From contig NZ_AQUZ01000009.1 in the NCBI RefSeq assembly GCF_000372465.1, positions 62,001 through 126,000 on the forward strand: DNA of 64,000 bases. Reading direction: 5' to 3'. The position numbers were made by a program, and so were the translations under genes. Source of the DNA: Kribbella catacumbae DSM 19601. GTDB taxonomy: Bacteria > Actinomycetota > Actinomycetes > Propionibacteriales > Kribbellaceae. How positions within the stretch are numbered: position 1 is the first letter of the stretch; every line of letters begins with the position of its first letter. Shown one piece after another: positions 36,201 through 43,359 of the stretch. A model generated the notes under the pieces. That model was given only the letters and a program-made list of their open reading frames with translations. It was not told the origin of the DNA and did no database searches.

Positions 36201-37034
36201 GTCGACGCCACCGTCGTTGTTGGCATCCGGCGTCACCACGACCTTTGCCCACGGCAACGGCTCGGTGTACGGCGAGGTGTCGGCGCGATAGGTCCATTGG
36301 CCGCTCCAGACGCCGACCCGGCTGGTCCCGTCGGCAGCCTTGCGGGCCCGGTGCCAGAACCGCGCGCCGTCGTCCACGGACTGCCCGGACGGCTTGTCGT
36401 AGACCGAGTTCGACTCGATCCCGGCGGCCAGCCCGCTGGTGTTCACGAACGCGTACGCCGCTCCGGTGGCGGCCGGCTCGGCCGTGGTCGCCGCGGTCAC
36501 CGGGGTGATCTTGTCGGCGGTCCGCGTGGAGTCCGGATCGAGCGTGGTGAAGGCGGTGGTCGCACCCGCATCGGTGCTCGCGACGGAGACCAGGTCATGG
36601 TCCGGAATGTCGATGGTGCGCACCCGGGCGGCCTCGGTGTCGCGCACCGCGTCGATGCTGAAGGTGGTCACCCGGCCGCTCAACGCCAGGCTCGCATCCA
36701 GTTCGACGCCAGGCAGTGCATCGAAGGCGAGCTTGTACGTCGCCCGGTTGCCGCTGACCGTCGGCGGTGCGGTCAGCCGGGCGGTCCGGGCGGTGCCGTT
36801 GACGGTGACGGTCGAGATCGCGTCGGGCTGTCCGCCCAGCGACTTGCCGGACGCGTTGTCGGCGTACCGGATGACGCGCGGGAAGTCGGCGGCGACGGTC
36901 ACGGTGAGTTCGGGGGAAGTCAGCGTGAGGTCCGTCGCGGCGGGGCCGGCGGTGGCAGCGGTGGGTGGAATGGCGACGAGCAGGCCGGCCGCGAGCACGG
37001 CGGCTGCTAAGGCGGGAATTACGGGTCGAGGCAC
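33264..37034 (-). CDS. Secreted GH101 endo-alpha-N-acetylgalactosaminidase
   Basis: A 1256-residue exported glycosidase of the family that cuts Gal-beta-1,3-GalNAc from O-glycoproteins. A signal peptide (ALAAAVLAAGLLVAIPPTAA) leads into an N-terminal beta domain. A TIM-barrel follows with the expected nucleophile Asp in ELYIDVYYQSGW and acid/base Glu in GWQIGTEWADRFE. Later come two carbohydrate-binding-like modules, a NEW3-type domain (NNITLALAAPAGWTVAA) and a C-terminal F5/8 type C domain. The start is GTG after AGGAG. O-glycan cleavage by a soil actinomycete suggests scavenging of host or fungal glycoproteins. Confidence 0.9.
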   Translation of the reverse strand: MPRPVIPALAAAVLAAGLLVAIPPTAATAGPAATDLTLTSPELTVTVAADFPRVIRYADNASGKSLGGQPDAISTVTVNGTARTARLTAPPTVSGNRATYKLAFDALPGVELDASLALSGRVTTFSIDAVRDTEAARVRTIDIPDHDLVSVASTDAGATTAFTTLDPDSTRTADKITPVTAATTAEPAATGAAYAFVNTSGLAAGIESNSVYDKPSGQSVDDGARFWHRARKAADGTSRVGVWSGQWTYRADTSPYTEPLPWAKVVVTPDANNDGGVDWQDGAIAFRSIMTEPKGGDQVKNRVVTHIPFNFASQATHPFLRTLDDVKRISLATDGLGQMALLKGYGSEGHDSAHPDYGGNYNVRAGGLTDLNTLLKKGKDYNAAFGVHVNATESYPEADAFSEDLVDKTSKGWNWLNQSYYIKQRPDLASSNIVKRFQQLRDETDENLRELYIDVYYQSGWLADGLSRQLADQGWQIGTEWADRFERSSLWSHWANDLDYGGATNKGLNSQIIRFVRNHEKDVWNADPILGQTSIVEFEGWTGETDWNAFYANIWQRNLPAKFLQQQKILDWNSNEISFSGGVRGTVANGKRTVSVGGAKVLDGDKYLLPWDGNKKLYHYNPAGGATTWQVPAAFSTDRFTVYKLTDTGRVRLGTAPVRNGKVTLAANPGQPYVLYPEQAPRLADPQWGEGSHLQDPGFNAGDLNAWDPAGNASIATLPNGQHVAELGADHTTLKQRIRGLVPGRTYSASAWIEVEPGKSRKTTLDVNGTSVVVDRSTAMNRVAADDKQGLYYQRARVVFEAKGITADLTIKAVSGAARVRIDDVRVVETKRPAAGLVDDFENVDQGWGPFVKGDAGGTTDPRTVLASKHAPYTQAGWNGKLVDDVLDGEWSLKSHEENQGLVYRTTPATVPFTPGHKYKVSFDYESGQARQYTWVQGVDRPKSVEVKATPIGAQRTKATFSQEFVAGCGGDYWVGLRKLSSGGDQADFVMDNFAVTDLGASSEAADCTSLSLSGAGLNGMVSGEENTVVSTYTNNDVVAVNNITLALAAPAGWTVAATTPATHATVAAGTSVTTTWSVTPPAGTPAGKYVLTATGGQASTSAEATLLPPGIVPQSRIKVTDVSSEDVATDGAAIAALDGNPSTLWHSAWSQVPTPAGYPHHITLDLGTAYQVNGFSYLPRQSGTNGMFKGYEVYVSADGQNWGTPVKTGEFPNSKDTQRLDFTAKAGRYVKFVGTSSLNGAVFGSAAELNVYGTR

Positions 37035-37070
37035 GGTACGACTCCTGACGGGCGGGTCACTGTGTCAGGG

Positions 37071-37099
37071 ATTCTGTGTACGTAACCGCAAGAAGTCAA
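37071..37099 (-). promoter_or_regulatory. GH101 promoter
   Basis: On the minus strand TTGACT (37094-37099) and CAGAAT (37071-37076) are 17 bp apart, 37 bp before the GTG. The DNA just upstream (37100-37140) is unusually AT-rich. Confidence 0.55.
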
Positions 37100-37202
37100 G
37101 AGAAACAAACACTAATGAACATATTTGGTGAACGATTAAGTTGGACGTGTCCAGACGTGCGGAGGCCTCCTGCCGTACTCAAGGAGTGGATCGAGGCCTC
37201 GG

Positions 37203-38405
37203 TTAGTGGGCGGGAAGGATGCGGCCGGTGACCGAGCCGAGGCCGATGGTGGTGCCGTCGGGGGTGGTCGCGCTGGCCGTGATGGTGACCTCGTCGCCGT
37301 CCTGCAGGAAGGTGCGTTCCTCGCCCTTCACCATGATCGGTTCGCGGCCGCCCCAGCTGAGTTCGATGAACGAGCCGCGCTGGTCTTTCTCCGCGCCAGA
37401 AACGGTGCCGGAGGCAAACAGATCGCCGGTCCGGACCGAGGCGCCGTTGACCGACAGGTGGGCAAGCATCTGAGCCGGTGACCAGTACATGTCCCGGTAC
37501 GGCGGACTGCTGACGTGCTCGCCGTTCCAGTACACCTCGAAGGTGATGTCGAAGTTCGTCAGCGCGTCGCCGGCCAGGTAGGGCAACACGGCAGGCTCCT
37601 GCTTGCCGAGCGGGACGGCGGCCGCTTCGAGTGCCTCCAGCGACACGACCCAGGGCGAGATCGAGGTGGCGAACGACTTGCCGAGGAACGGGCCGAGCGG
37701 CACGTACTCCCACGCCTGCAGGTCTCTCGCCGACCAGTCGTTGACTACGACAACGCCGTACACGTGATCCTTGAAGTCCTCGACCGAGACGGGCTGGCCG
37801 AGCGTCGACGGGCTGCCGACGACGTACCCGAGCTCCACCTCGATGTCGAGTCGCTGCGACGGCCCGTACGTCGGTACTGCGTCCGCGGGCGCCTTCCGCT
37901 GGCCGCTCGGCCGCACGATGTCGGTGCCGCTGGCAACAACTGTGCCGGCCCGGCCGTGATAGCCGACGGGGAGGTGTTTCCAGTTCGGTAGCAGCGGTTC
38001 GGAGTCCGGGCGGAACAACCGGCCGAGGTTCGTCGCGTGCTGCTCCGACGCGTAGAAGTCGACGTAGTCGGCGACCTCGAACGGCAGTTGCATGGTCACC
38101 GCGGACTGCGGGATCAGGTGCGGTTCGACGGCGTCGCGGTTGATTTCGTTGCGGACCAGGTCGAGCAGCCACTCCCGGGTCGCGTGCCAGGCCGGGCGGC
38201 CGAGCGCGAGGAAGGCGTTCAGCGTCGGCTCGGCGAACAGTTGCGAGCCGTCGAGCATCTGCGCCGACGCGACCGGGGCGAGATCGATCAGCTGGTCGCC
38301 GATCGCCGCGCCCATCCTCGGCTCCTCGTCGCCGAGCCGGAAGATGCCGAGCGGCAGGTTCCCGGGCCCGAACGGGGAGTTCGCGGGGATGTCGATCCAG
38401 GTCAC
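37203..38405 (-). CDS. fahA: Fumarylacetoacetase
   Basis: A 400-residue enzyme that hydrolyses fumarylacetoacetate to fumarate and acetoacetate, the last step of tyrosine breakdown. Family marks are FADYVDFYASEQHATNLGRL-like sequence (here VADYVDFYASEQHATNLG) with the catalytic His, PVGYHGRAG, the metal-binding acids in IEVELGYVVG and VVVNDWSARDLQAWEY, and GDLFASGTVSG. The GTG start at 38405 overlaps the stop of the upstream unknown gene by 4 bp (GTGA), so the two are co-translated. Confidence 0.95.
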   Translation of the reverse strand: MTWIDIPANSPFGPGNLPLGIFRLGDEEPRMGAAIGDQLIDLAPVASAQMLDGSQLFAEPTLNAFLALGRPAWHATREWLLDLVRNEINRDAVEPHLIPQSAVTMQLPFEVADYVDFYASEQHATNLGRLFRPDSEPLLPNWKHLPVGYHGRAGTVVASGTDIVRPSGQRKAPADAVPTYGPSQRLDIEVELGYVVGSPSTLGQPVSVEDFKDHVYGVVVVNDWSARDLQAWEYVPLGPFLGKSFATSISPWVVSLEALEAAAVPLGKQEPAVLPYLAGDALTNFDITFEVYWNGEHVSSPPYRDMYWSPAQMLAHLSVNGASVRTGDLFASGTVSGAEKDQRGSFIELSWGGREPIMVKGEERTFLQDGDEVTITASATTPDGTTIGLGSVTGRILPAH

Positions 38406-39253
38406 TGGGCCTCCAGCAGGTTCAGTGCGGTCAGGTCGTGGCGGGGTTCGTCGATACTGCACGACCCGAAGGAGGTGAACCACCTGCGGGTCCCTTCGGC
38501 CTGCTCGTCCGAGAGGCCGGCTGCCGTCGCGGCGAGTCTCTCACCGGCCCGCTCCTCCAGTACTGCGGCCACCTCGTCCTGGCCGGCGCCGTCGAGTGAG
38601 GCGCGGGTGGCGAGCAGGACGTTCAGGAAGCCGTGATGCTCGAAACCGGTGTCTTCGGCGGTATGGCGAACTGCGTTGTGCAGACCGGCCGTGCACTTGA
38701 AGGCCACCTCGCGATCGAGGCAGGCGGTGATGAAGGCGGCGACCTGGTCGGCCGTCGGGAAGAGCGACGCGTCCAGGCCGCCGGTGCGCAGCTTGGCCGC
38801 GTACCCGGCGTCGGCGACGACATCGAGCGCGCGCTCCCAGGCGCCGTCCAGGCCGATCTCCACGAAAGCGCTCTCTTCGTCCAGGCAGTCGTCGCAGGCG
38901 CGGACCACGCGCAGCGCGTTGCGGGACAGGTCGTCCTCGTTCCGCAGGCGCACCTCGATCGCCTTGACGACAACGTCGGCTGAGCGGTCGCCGTACCGGA
39001 CGGCCGGTTCGATCCCACCCGCGCCGCCGGTGATGACGACGGCGACCTCGAGCGGTTCGCCGGCCCTGGCGGCCTCCGCGGCCACTTTCATCAGGTCCTC
39101 GTCGGTGCAGATGAGCGGACCGACCAGCCCGGCGTACGCCGACTGGCGGTGCAGGCGGTGCGCAGCGACGGCATCGACCAGGGGAAGGTCGCCGGGCGGG
39201 AACATGGCCGCGTCGTCGACCAGGTGCCGGAACAGGGCAGGGATGGTTGACAT
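38402..39253 (-). CDS. Unknown protein coupled to fahA; candidate isomerase
   Basis: A 283-residue cytosolic protein that I do not recognise as a characterised family. It has no signal peptide or membrane segment. Notable motifs are DDAAMFPPGDLPL at the start, AVVITGGAGGIEPAV, AAKLRTGG, FKCTAGLHNAVRHT and HHGFLNVLLA, whose spacing of conserved-looking K, R, H and N residues suggests a barrel-type enzyme. It is translationally coupled to fahA and divergent from hmgA. The pathway step between those enzymes, maleylacetoacetate isomerisation, has no recognisable enzyme here, so this is a candidate. TAGGCT seven bases before the ATG suggests a leaderless start. Confidence 0.8.
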   Translation of the reverse strand: MSTIPALFRHLVDDAAMFPPGDLPLVDAVAAHRLHRQSAYAGLVGPLICTDEDLMKVAAEAARAGEPLEVAVVITGGAGGIEPAVRYGDRSADVVVKAIEVRLRNEDDLSRNALRVVRACDDCLDEESAFVEIGLDGAWERALDVVADAGYAAKLRTGGLDASLFPTADQVAAFITACLDREVAFKCTAGLHNAVRHTAEDTGFEHHGFLNVLLATRASLDGAGQDEVAAVLEERAGERLAATAAGLSDEQAEGTRRWFTSFGSCSIDEPRHDLTALNLLEAQ

Positions 39254-39275
39254 GAGTCCGAGCCTAACGGATGCT

Positions 39276-39308
39276 TTCGGTAAGCGGACACTGGTGTTCG
39301 ATAATCGG
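39276..39308. promoter_or_regulatory. Direct repeat in the hmgA control region
   Basis: TTCGGTAAGCGG (39276-39287) and TTCGATAATCGG (39297-39308) match at 10 of 12 positions and start 21 bp apart, two turns of helix. They lie between hmgA and the divergent unknown-fahA operon and could bind one regulator for both. Confidence 0.45.
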
Positions 39309-39329
39309 ATTTGGTTTGGGAGAAGGGTC

Positions 39330-40520
39330 ATGGCGTTCTATCGGCAGGCAGGGCGGATTCCGCCGAAGCGGCACACTCAGTTCCGCAAACCGGACGGCGG
39401 CCTGTACTACGAGGAGCTGATGGGCGAGGAGGGGTTCTCGTCGGACTCGTCGCTGCTGTACCACGCGGGGGTGCCGTCGGCGATCGTCGACTCCCAGATC
39501 TGGGAGCTGCCCGATCTGGCCACCACGCCGAACCACCCGCTGACGCCACGGCACCTGAAGCTGCACGACCTGTTCCTGACCGGCGAGGGCAACAATGTCG
39601 TCGAGCACCGCCGGCTGGTCCTCGGCAACGGCGACGTCCGCATCTCGTACGTCGTCGCGGACGACGCGTCGTCGTATTATCGCAACGCCATCGGTGACGA
39701 ATGCGTCTACATCGAACGCGGCTCCGCGACGGTCGAGACCAGCTTCGGTGTGCTGCCGGCGGCCGAGGGTGACTACGTGATCATCCCGCGCGCCACCACG
39801 CATCGCTGGCTGCCGGGCGCGGACGGCGTACAGGCGTATTGCATCGAAGCCAACAGCCACATCGCGCCGCCCAAGCGCTACCTGAGCCGCTTCGGCCAGT
39901 TCCTCGAACACGCGCCGTACTGCGAACGCGACCTGCACGCGCCCGGCTCGACATTTGTTGTTGAGGGCAACGATGTCGAGGTACTCGTGAAGCATCGCGG
40001 GAACGGGGCCGGGGGCATTGTGGGCAGCCGGATGACCTATGCGACCCATCCGTTCGACGTGGTCGGGTGGGACGGGTGCCTCTACCCGTACACCTTCAAC
40101 GTGAGCGACTTCGAACCGATCACCGGCCGGATCCACCAGCCGCCACCGGTCCACCAGGTCTTCGAAGCCAACAACTTCGTCGTCTGCAACTTCGTGCCGC
40201 GCAAGGTCGACTACCACCCCTTGTCGGTGCCGGTCCCGTACTACCACTCGAACGTCGACTCCGACGAGGTCATGTTCTACTGCGGCGGCGACTACGAAGC
40301 CCGCAAGGGTTCAGGAATCGGCCTGGGCTCCATCTCCCTCCACCCCGGCGGCTACGCCCACGGGCCTCAACCGTCAGCCATCGAAGCATCCCTCGGCGCC
40401 GAGTCATTCGAGGAGTTGGCAGTCATGGTCGACACCTTCCGTCCGCTGGAACTCGGCGAAGGCGGCGCGGCCGTCGACGACGGCATCTACGCCTGGACCT
40501 GGGCGGGCCGCCGCCTGTAG
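39330..40520 (+). CDS. hmgA: Homogentisate 1,2-dioxygenase
   Basis: A 396-residue iron enzyme opening the ring of homogentisate to give maleylacetoacetate. Family sequence runs from MAFYRQAGRIPPKRHTQFR through DECVYIERGSATVETSFG to the active-site region VHQVFEANNFVVCNFVPRKV, YYHSNVDSDEVMFYCGG and SLHPGGYAHGP, which holds the His and Glu ligands. It is slightly shorter than the mammalian enzyme (about 445), as in other actinobacteria. GAGAAGGG precedes the ATG. It is divergent from the fahA operon. Confidence 0.95.
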   Translation: MAFYRQAGRIPPKRHTQFRKPDGGLYYEELMGEEGFSSDSSLLYHAGVPSAIVDSQIWELPDLATTPNHPLTPRHLKLHDLFLTGEGNNVVEHRRLVLGNGDVRISYVVADDASSYYRNAIGDECVYIERGSATVETSFGVLPAAEGDYVIIPRATTHRWLPGADGVQAYCIEANSHIAPPKRYLSRFGQFLEHAPYCERDLHAPGSTFVVEGNDVEVLVKHRGNGAGGIVGSRMTYATHPFDVVGWDGCLYPYTFNVSDFEPITGRIHQPPPVHQVFEANNFVVCNFVPRKVDYHPLSVPVPYYHSNVDSDEVMFYCGGDYEARKGSGIGLGSISLHPGGYAHGPQPSAIEASLGAESFEELAVMVDTFRPLELGEGGAAVDDGIYAWTWAGRRL

Positions 40521-40547
40521 CCCTTTCCCCACGCAGCTCCTGCATCG

Positions 40548-40582
40548 CCGCAGCCGGGCAGTCGGTAAACTCCTGGCTGCGG
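40548..40582. terminator. Possible terminator after hmgA
   Basis: CCGCAGCC (40548-40555) pairs with GGCTGCGG (40575-40582) across 19 bases, 28 bp after the hmgA stop. The loop is long and no U run follows, so this is weak. The remaining bases to 40668 hold no credible gene. Confidence 0.35.
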
Positions 40583-40668
40583 CCGAGGCCCGGCGATACG
40601 CTGCGCGAATGGCTGAACTGGTGTCGAAGCGTGCGCAGGTCGCGCGCATCCGCCGTACGGCTTTAGCA

Positions 40669-41355
40669 TCAGTCGGGTTGCTGGAGCAATTCCATGGCTT
40701 GCTGGGTGGTTTTGGGGAGTCCGGCTTCTTGGAGGAAGCGGCGGATCAAGGAGCGGCCGTCGCCGAGTGGGGCTCCGTAGCGGTGGGCATAGGGACGTAG
40801 CACGTCGCTCAGTTGATCTAGATCGACCACAGCGGTCGAGACCGCATCGCGAACCACGCCGGCAAGGTGACCGCCGTCGGTCTGGCTTGCGGCTAGATCT
40901 TCGATGGTCCTCGTCGCGGTGGTGACTGGAAGGCCGCTGGCGAGGGACCACGCGTCCGCCGGCAGGTCGGTACTGCGGACGTGGATCCGGATGTCTTTGC
41001 GGCGAGTCTGTTTGCGACCGTTGACGGTGAACTCGAAGAGATCGGCATCGAGGTCACCCAGTTCGAGAAGGCGCGCGGCGGAACGATGCGAGACGACCGC
41101 ATCGATCGGTTGCTCGCTGATCCGCTGTGAGGCGGTCCGCTTCGGGTCCAGAAGGAGCCAGGCCGCTCGCAGGTCGTCCCGCGGGTCGTATCCGCTGCCA
41201 TTGACCTTGTAGACGCCGTGCTCGAGACGCCGGAGCACCTCGTCGCGGGCAAGCCTGGCCATCGTCGGCCCGGAGACCCCCACGGCAGCAGCTTGTGCCG
41301 TCGTCACTAGCCCCCACTGCTCGCTCGCGAGATCTGCGATGTCGAGTAGCGCCAC
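40669..41355 (-). CDS. AbiEi-family antitoxin/transcriptional regulator, no partner
   Basis: A 228-residue protein with the AbiEi N-terminal winged helix (DIADLASEQWGLVTTAQAAA then VGVSGPTMARLARDEVLRRL, HGVYKVNG) and the middle domain (DAVVSHRSAARLLELGDLDA, PVTTATRTIEDLAA). AbiEi proteins are antitoxins of type IV systems and repress their own operon; the AbiEii nucleotidyltransferase toxin normally follows, usually overlapping. Here no gene follows before hmgA ends. The GTG start has AGGAGG upstream. It may be an orphan or a stand-alone regulator. Confidence 0.85.
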   Translation of the reverse strand: MALLDIADLASEQWGLVTTAQAAAVGVSGPTMARLARDEVLRRLEHGVYKVNGSGYDPRDDLRAAWLLLDPKRTASQRISEQPIDAVVSHRSAARLLELGDLDADLFEFTVNGRKQTRRKDIRIHVRSTDLPADAWSLASGLPVTTATRTIEDLAASQTDGGHLAGVVRDAVSTAVVDLDQLSDVLRPYAHRYGAPLGDGRSLIRRFLQEAGLPKTTQQAMELLQQPD

Positions 41356-41663
41356 TGCATCACCTCCTCATTGCTACTGCAATATTAGCTCATAGCGACA
41401 ATTTTGCAGTAGTAGGTCGCGATTGGAAGGCGAGTTGCAGGCGATGCGGTGGGGGGAGTTCTCGCGATGAGGTGGTTGGAAGCGGACCGCCGGCACTCAT
41501 GAAGTCGTCTCTGGTGGTGTTGGCTTGGTGTGGCTGAGCGTGCGATGGGCGGTGGGCAGCTGCTTTGTGAGTGTTGCCGGTCCGGGTGGCCGGCGGACCA
41601 CGGTGCCGGGGACGTAGTACGTGTCGGTGGGCGGGCGGACCTGTGGGCTGAGAGGGTGGGGGG
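41356..41663. other. 308-bp divergent intergenic region
   Basis: No gene seen. The left end carries the AbiEi ribosome site and an AT-rich inverted repeat (41374-41412). The sequence CTTTGTGAGTGTTGCCGG then TCCGGG (41562-41586) looks like half of the dispersed repeat found at 6429-6455. The right end is the upstream region of the membrane-protein gene. Confidence 0.5.
41374..41412. promoter_or_regulatory. Inverted repeat, likely AbiEi operator
   Basis: CTACTGCAA (41374-41382) and TTGCAGTAG (41404-41412) are perfect inverted arms 21 bp apart in AT-rich DNA, immediately upstream of the AbiEi ribosome site. AbiEi of streptococci is known to repress its promoter by binding inverted repeats. Confidence 0.55.
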
Positions 41664-42290
41664 ATGAGCGATCAGGGTCCGGTGCAGACGTTTGTGGTGG
41701 GCGTTGATCGGCAGGCTGCGGCGCAGCGGCGGGTTGTGGTTCGGAAGGTGCAGCGGCGAGGGGCTTGGGCGACTCTGGCGGTTGGGGCCTTGGGCATCGT
41801 TGGGGCTGTGGCCGCGTTGATGGCCTTTCGGGGCGCGGGGTTGTGGCCGTTCGCGTTGTTGTTGATCGCGGCAATGGTTCCGCTGGTACTGAGCACCGTC
41901 CAGGCGTTGCGGCTGGACAGCGAGCGGCAGCGGTGGATTGCCGCCAACGAGTTGCCGCCGGTGGCGATGCGCATGTCGCCCAAGGGTCTGGAGCTGGCCT
42001 GTGAAGGTGCCGCGTACCCGGTGATCCTGCCGTGGGGGACGGTGCACGGGTTCAAGCAGGTGAAGATCTTCGGGCAGTTCGTGCTCGAACTGAAGCTTGC
42101 CCCAGGCATCGGTGCGACCACCGCCGGAGTACGAGGGCTGGACCAGCCGGCGGTGAGAGCGGTCGTGAAGCCGAGTCCGCTGCTCAAGCCGACCGGCCTC
42201 TATCTGGTGAAATCCCTCGACCAGCCCGTCCACGTGATCGACCAGGCCCTGAAGCACTTCTCCAACGGCAAAGCGTCGATCGTCAGCTAG
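41664..42290 (+). CDS. Membrane protein with PH-like domain
   Basis: A 208-residue protein with two adjacent membrane helices near residues 33-52 and 56-80 (GAWATLAVGALGIVGAVAAL, LWPFALLLIAAMVPLVLSTV). The C-terminal cytosolic part (PPVAMRMSPKGLELACEGAA, VILPWGTVHGFKQVKIFGQF) reads like the bacterial PH or YcxB-type domain. Function unknown. It is followed 17 bp later by what looks like the truncated start of a paralogue. Confidence 0.75.
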   Translation: MSDQGPVQTFVVGVDRQAAAQRRVVVRKVQRRGAWATLAVGALGIVGAVAALMAFRGAGLWPFALLLIAAMVPLVLSTVQALRLDSERQRWIAANELPPVAMRMSPKGLELACEGAAYPVILPWGTVHGFKQVKIFGQFVLELKLAPGIGATTAGVRGLDQPAVRAVVKPSPLLKPTGLYLVKSLDQPVHVIDQALKHFSNGKASIVS

Positions 42291-42307
42291 CGGCAAGGCT
42301 CAACACC

Positions 42308-42437
42308 ATGAACGAGAGCTTCACGGTAGGTCTCAACCACCAAGAGGTACTGCGGCGCCGAGCGACCGTACGGCGGACGCGGATGATCGGCGGCAGCGTA
42401 GTGTTGCCGGCGATCCTCGCCCTGGCCCTCAGAAGAC
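42308..42437 (+). pseudogene. Truncated 5' end of a paralogous membrane-protein gene
   Basis: From the ATG at 42308 about 42 codons read MNESFTVGLNHQEVLRRRAT then VRRTRMIGGSVVLPAILALA. That is the same plan as the gene before it: a short polar start, an R-rich stretch, then the first hydrophobic helix. Coding signal then stops abruptly at the 3' end of the convergent deacetylase gene. The rest has been lost. Confidence 0.55.
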
Positions 42438-43244
42438 TCAGCAGGGCAGCGCGCGGAACGAATACCCCTGGGCGGTCAGTTGGGTCAACGCCCGGTCAAG
42501 CGCGGCGACGGTTTGGGGGCGGCTGCCGCCGCCGTCGTGCATCAGGATGACGGCGCCGGGGTGTGCGCCGCGCAGGATCGCGCGCTCGATCTTGGCCGCG
42601 CCCGGCTTCTCCCAGTCCAAGGTGTCGACGTCCCAGAGCACTTCCCGCTGGTGGTTCGCCGCCGCGACCGCCGCCACGGTCGCGTTCGTGTCGCGGTACG
42701 GCGGCCGGAAGCACTTCGACTTCACGCCGCTGAAGATCTCCTGCCGGATCCGCTGCGGGGTCAGGTGCGTGAGCAGCGGGTGGTCCCAGGTGTGGTTGCC
42801 GATGGTGTGCCCCTGGGCGCGGGTGGTCTCGACCAGTTCCGGGTACTTCGCTGCCTCACGCCCCAGCACGAAGAACGTCGCCTTCGCGCGATGCCGGGCG
42901 AGCACGGCGAGCACTTTCGGGGTGAAGATCGGCTGCGGGCCGTCGTCGAAGGTCAGGTAGATCACCTTGCCGTCGTTGCCCAGCGTCCAGTCGGCCGCAA
43001 CCGTAGTACCGGTTGGGTGGCTCTTCCGCCCGGCCGCGCTCGGCCGATGACCTGGCTTCGACGAGCCCACCTTCTGCTTCGAGAACTTCGCCTGAATCGG
43101 CTTGGCGGGCGCCCGCCAAGCCGGACTGGAGGCGACCCGATGGTTGCCGGCGGCAGACGGTGTGGGCGGTTTGGCCGCGTGGGCCAGGGCGGCTCCGAAC
43201 AGAATGGCGGCGACGAGCAGCAGTTTGCCGGGCGGCAAGGTCAT
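42438..43244 (-). CDS. Secreted polysaccharide deacetylase (NodB/CE4)
   Basis: A 268-residue exported deacetylase acting on peptidoglycan, chitin or similar. The signal peptide is LLLVAAILFGAALAHAAKPP, followed by a basic Pro/Ser linker to about residue 85. The NodB domain shows TFDDGPQP (catalytic base and metal Asp), HTIGNHTWDHPLLTH (metal histidines), FRPPYR and VILMHDGGG (catalytic His). The ATG at 43244 is chosen because GGGAGAGG is well spaced; the ATG at 43253 sits too close to it. It lies between two broken genes, so the region has been rearranged. Confidence 0.88.
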   Translation of the reverse strand: MTLPPGKLLLVAAILFGAALAHAAKPPTPSAAGNHRVASSPAWRAPAKPIQAKFSKQKVGSSKPGHRPSAAGRKSHPTGTTVAADWTLGNDGKVIYLTFDDGPQPIFTPKVLAVLARHRAKATFFVLGREAAKYPELVETTRAQGHTIGNHTWDHPLLTHLTPQRIRQEIFSGVKSKCFRPPYRDTNATVAAVAAANHQREVLWDVDTLDWEKPGAAKIERAILRGAHPGAVILMHDGGGSRPQTVAALDRALTQLTAQGYSFRALPC

Positions 43245-43359
43245 GGGCGGCATCCTCTCCCGGCGACCGGGCCATCCCCGCATCACCCCCCGGCGTGGCG
43301 CACGTATCGTGCCTCTCGGGCAGGCCATTCGGGCTCACAAGCACCAGCCGCCTAAGTAA

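Noticed and set aside
33843..37010. Long open frames on the strand opposite the GH101 gene
   Set aside because: They are antisense readings kept open by high GC; the GH101 frame has signal peptide, catalytic motifs and known domains.
40609..40668. A short frame starting MAELVSKRAQVARIRRTALA as a toxin partner for AbiEi
   Set aside because: It is on the opposite strand, runs into the antisense of the AbiEi gene, and has no nucleotidyltransferase motif.
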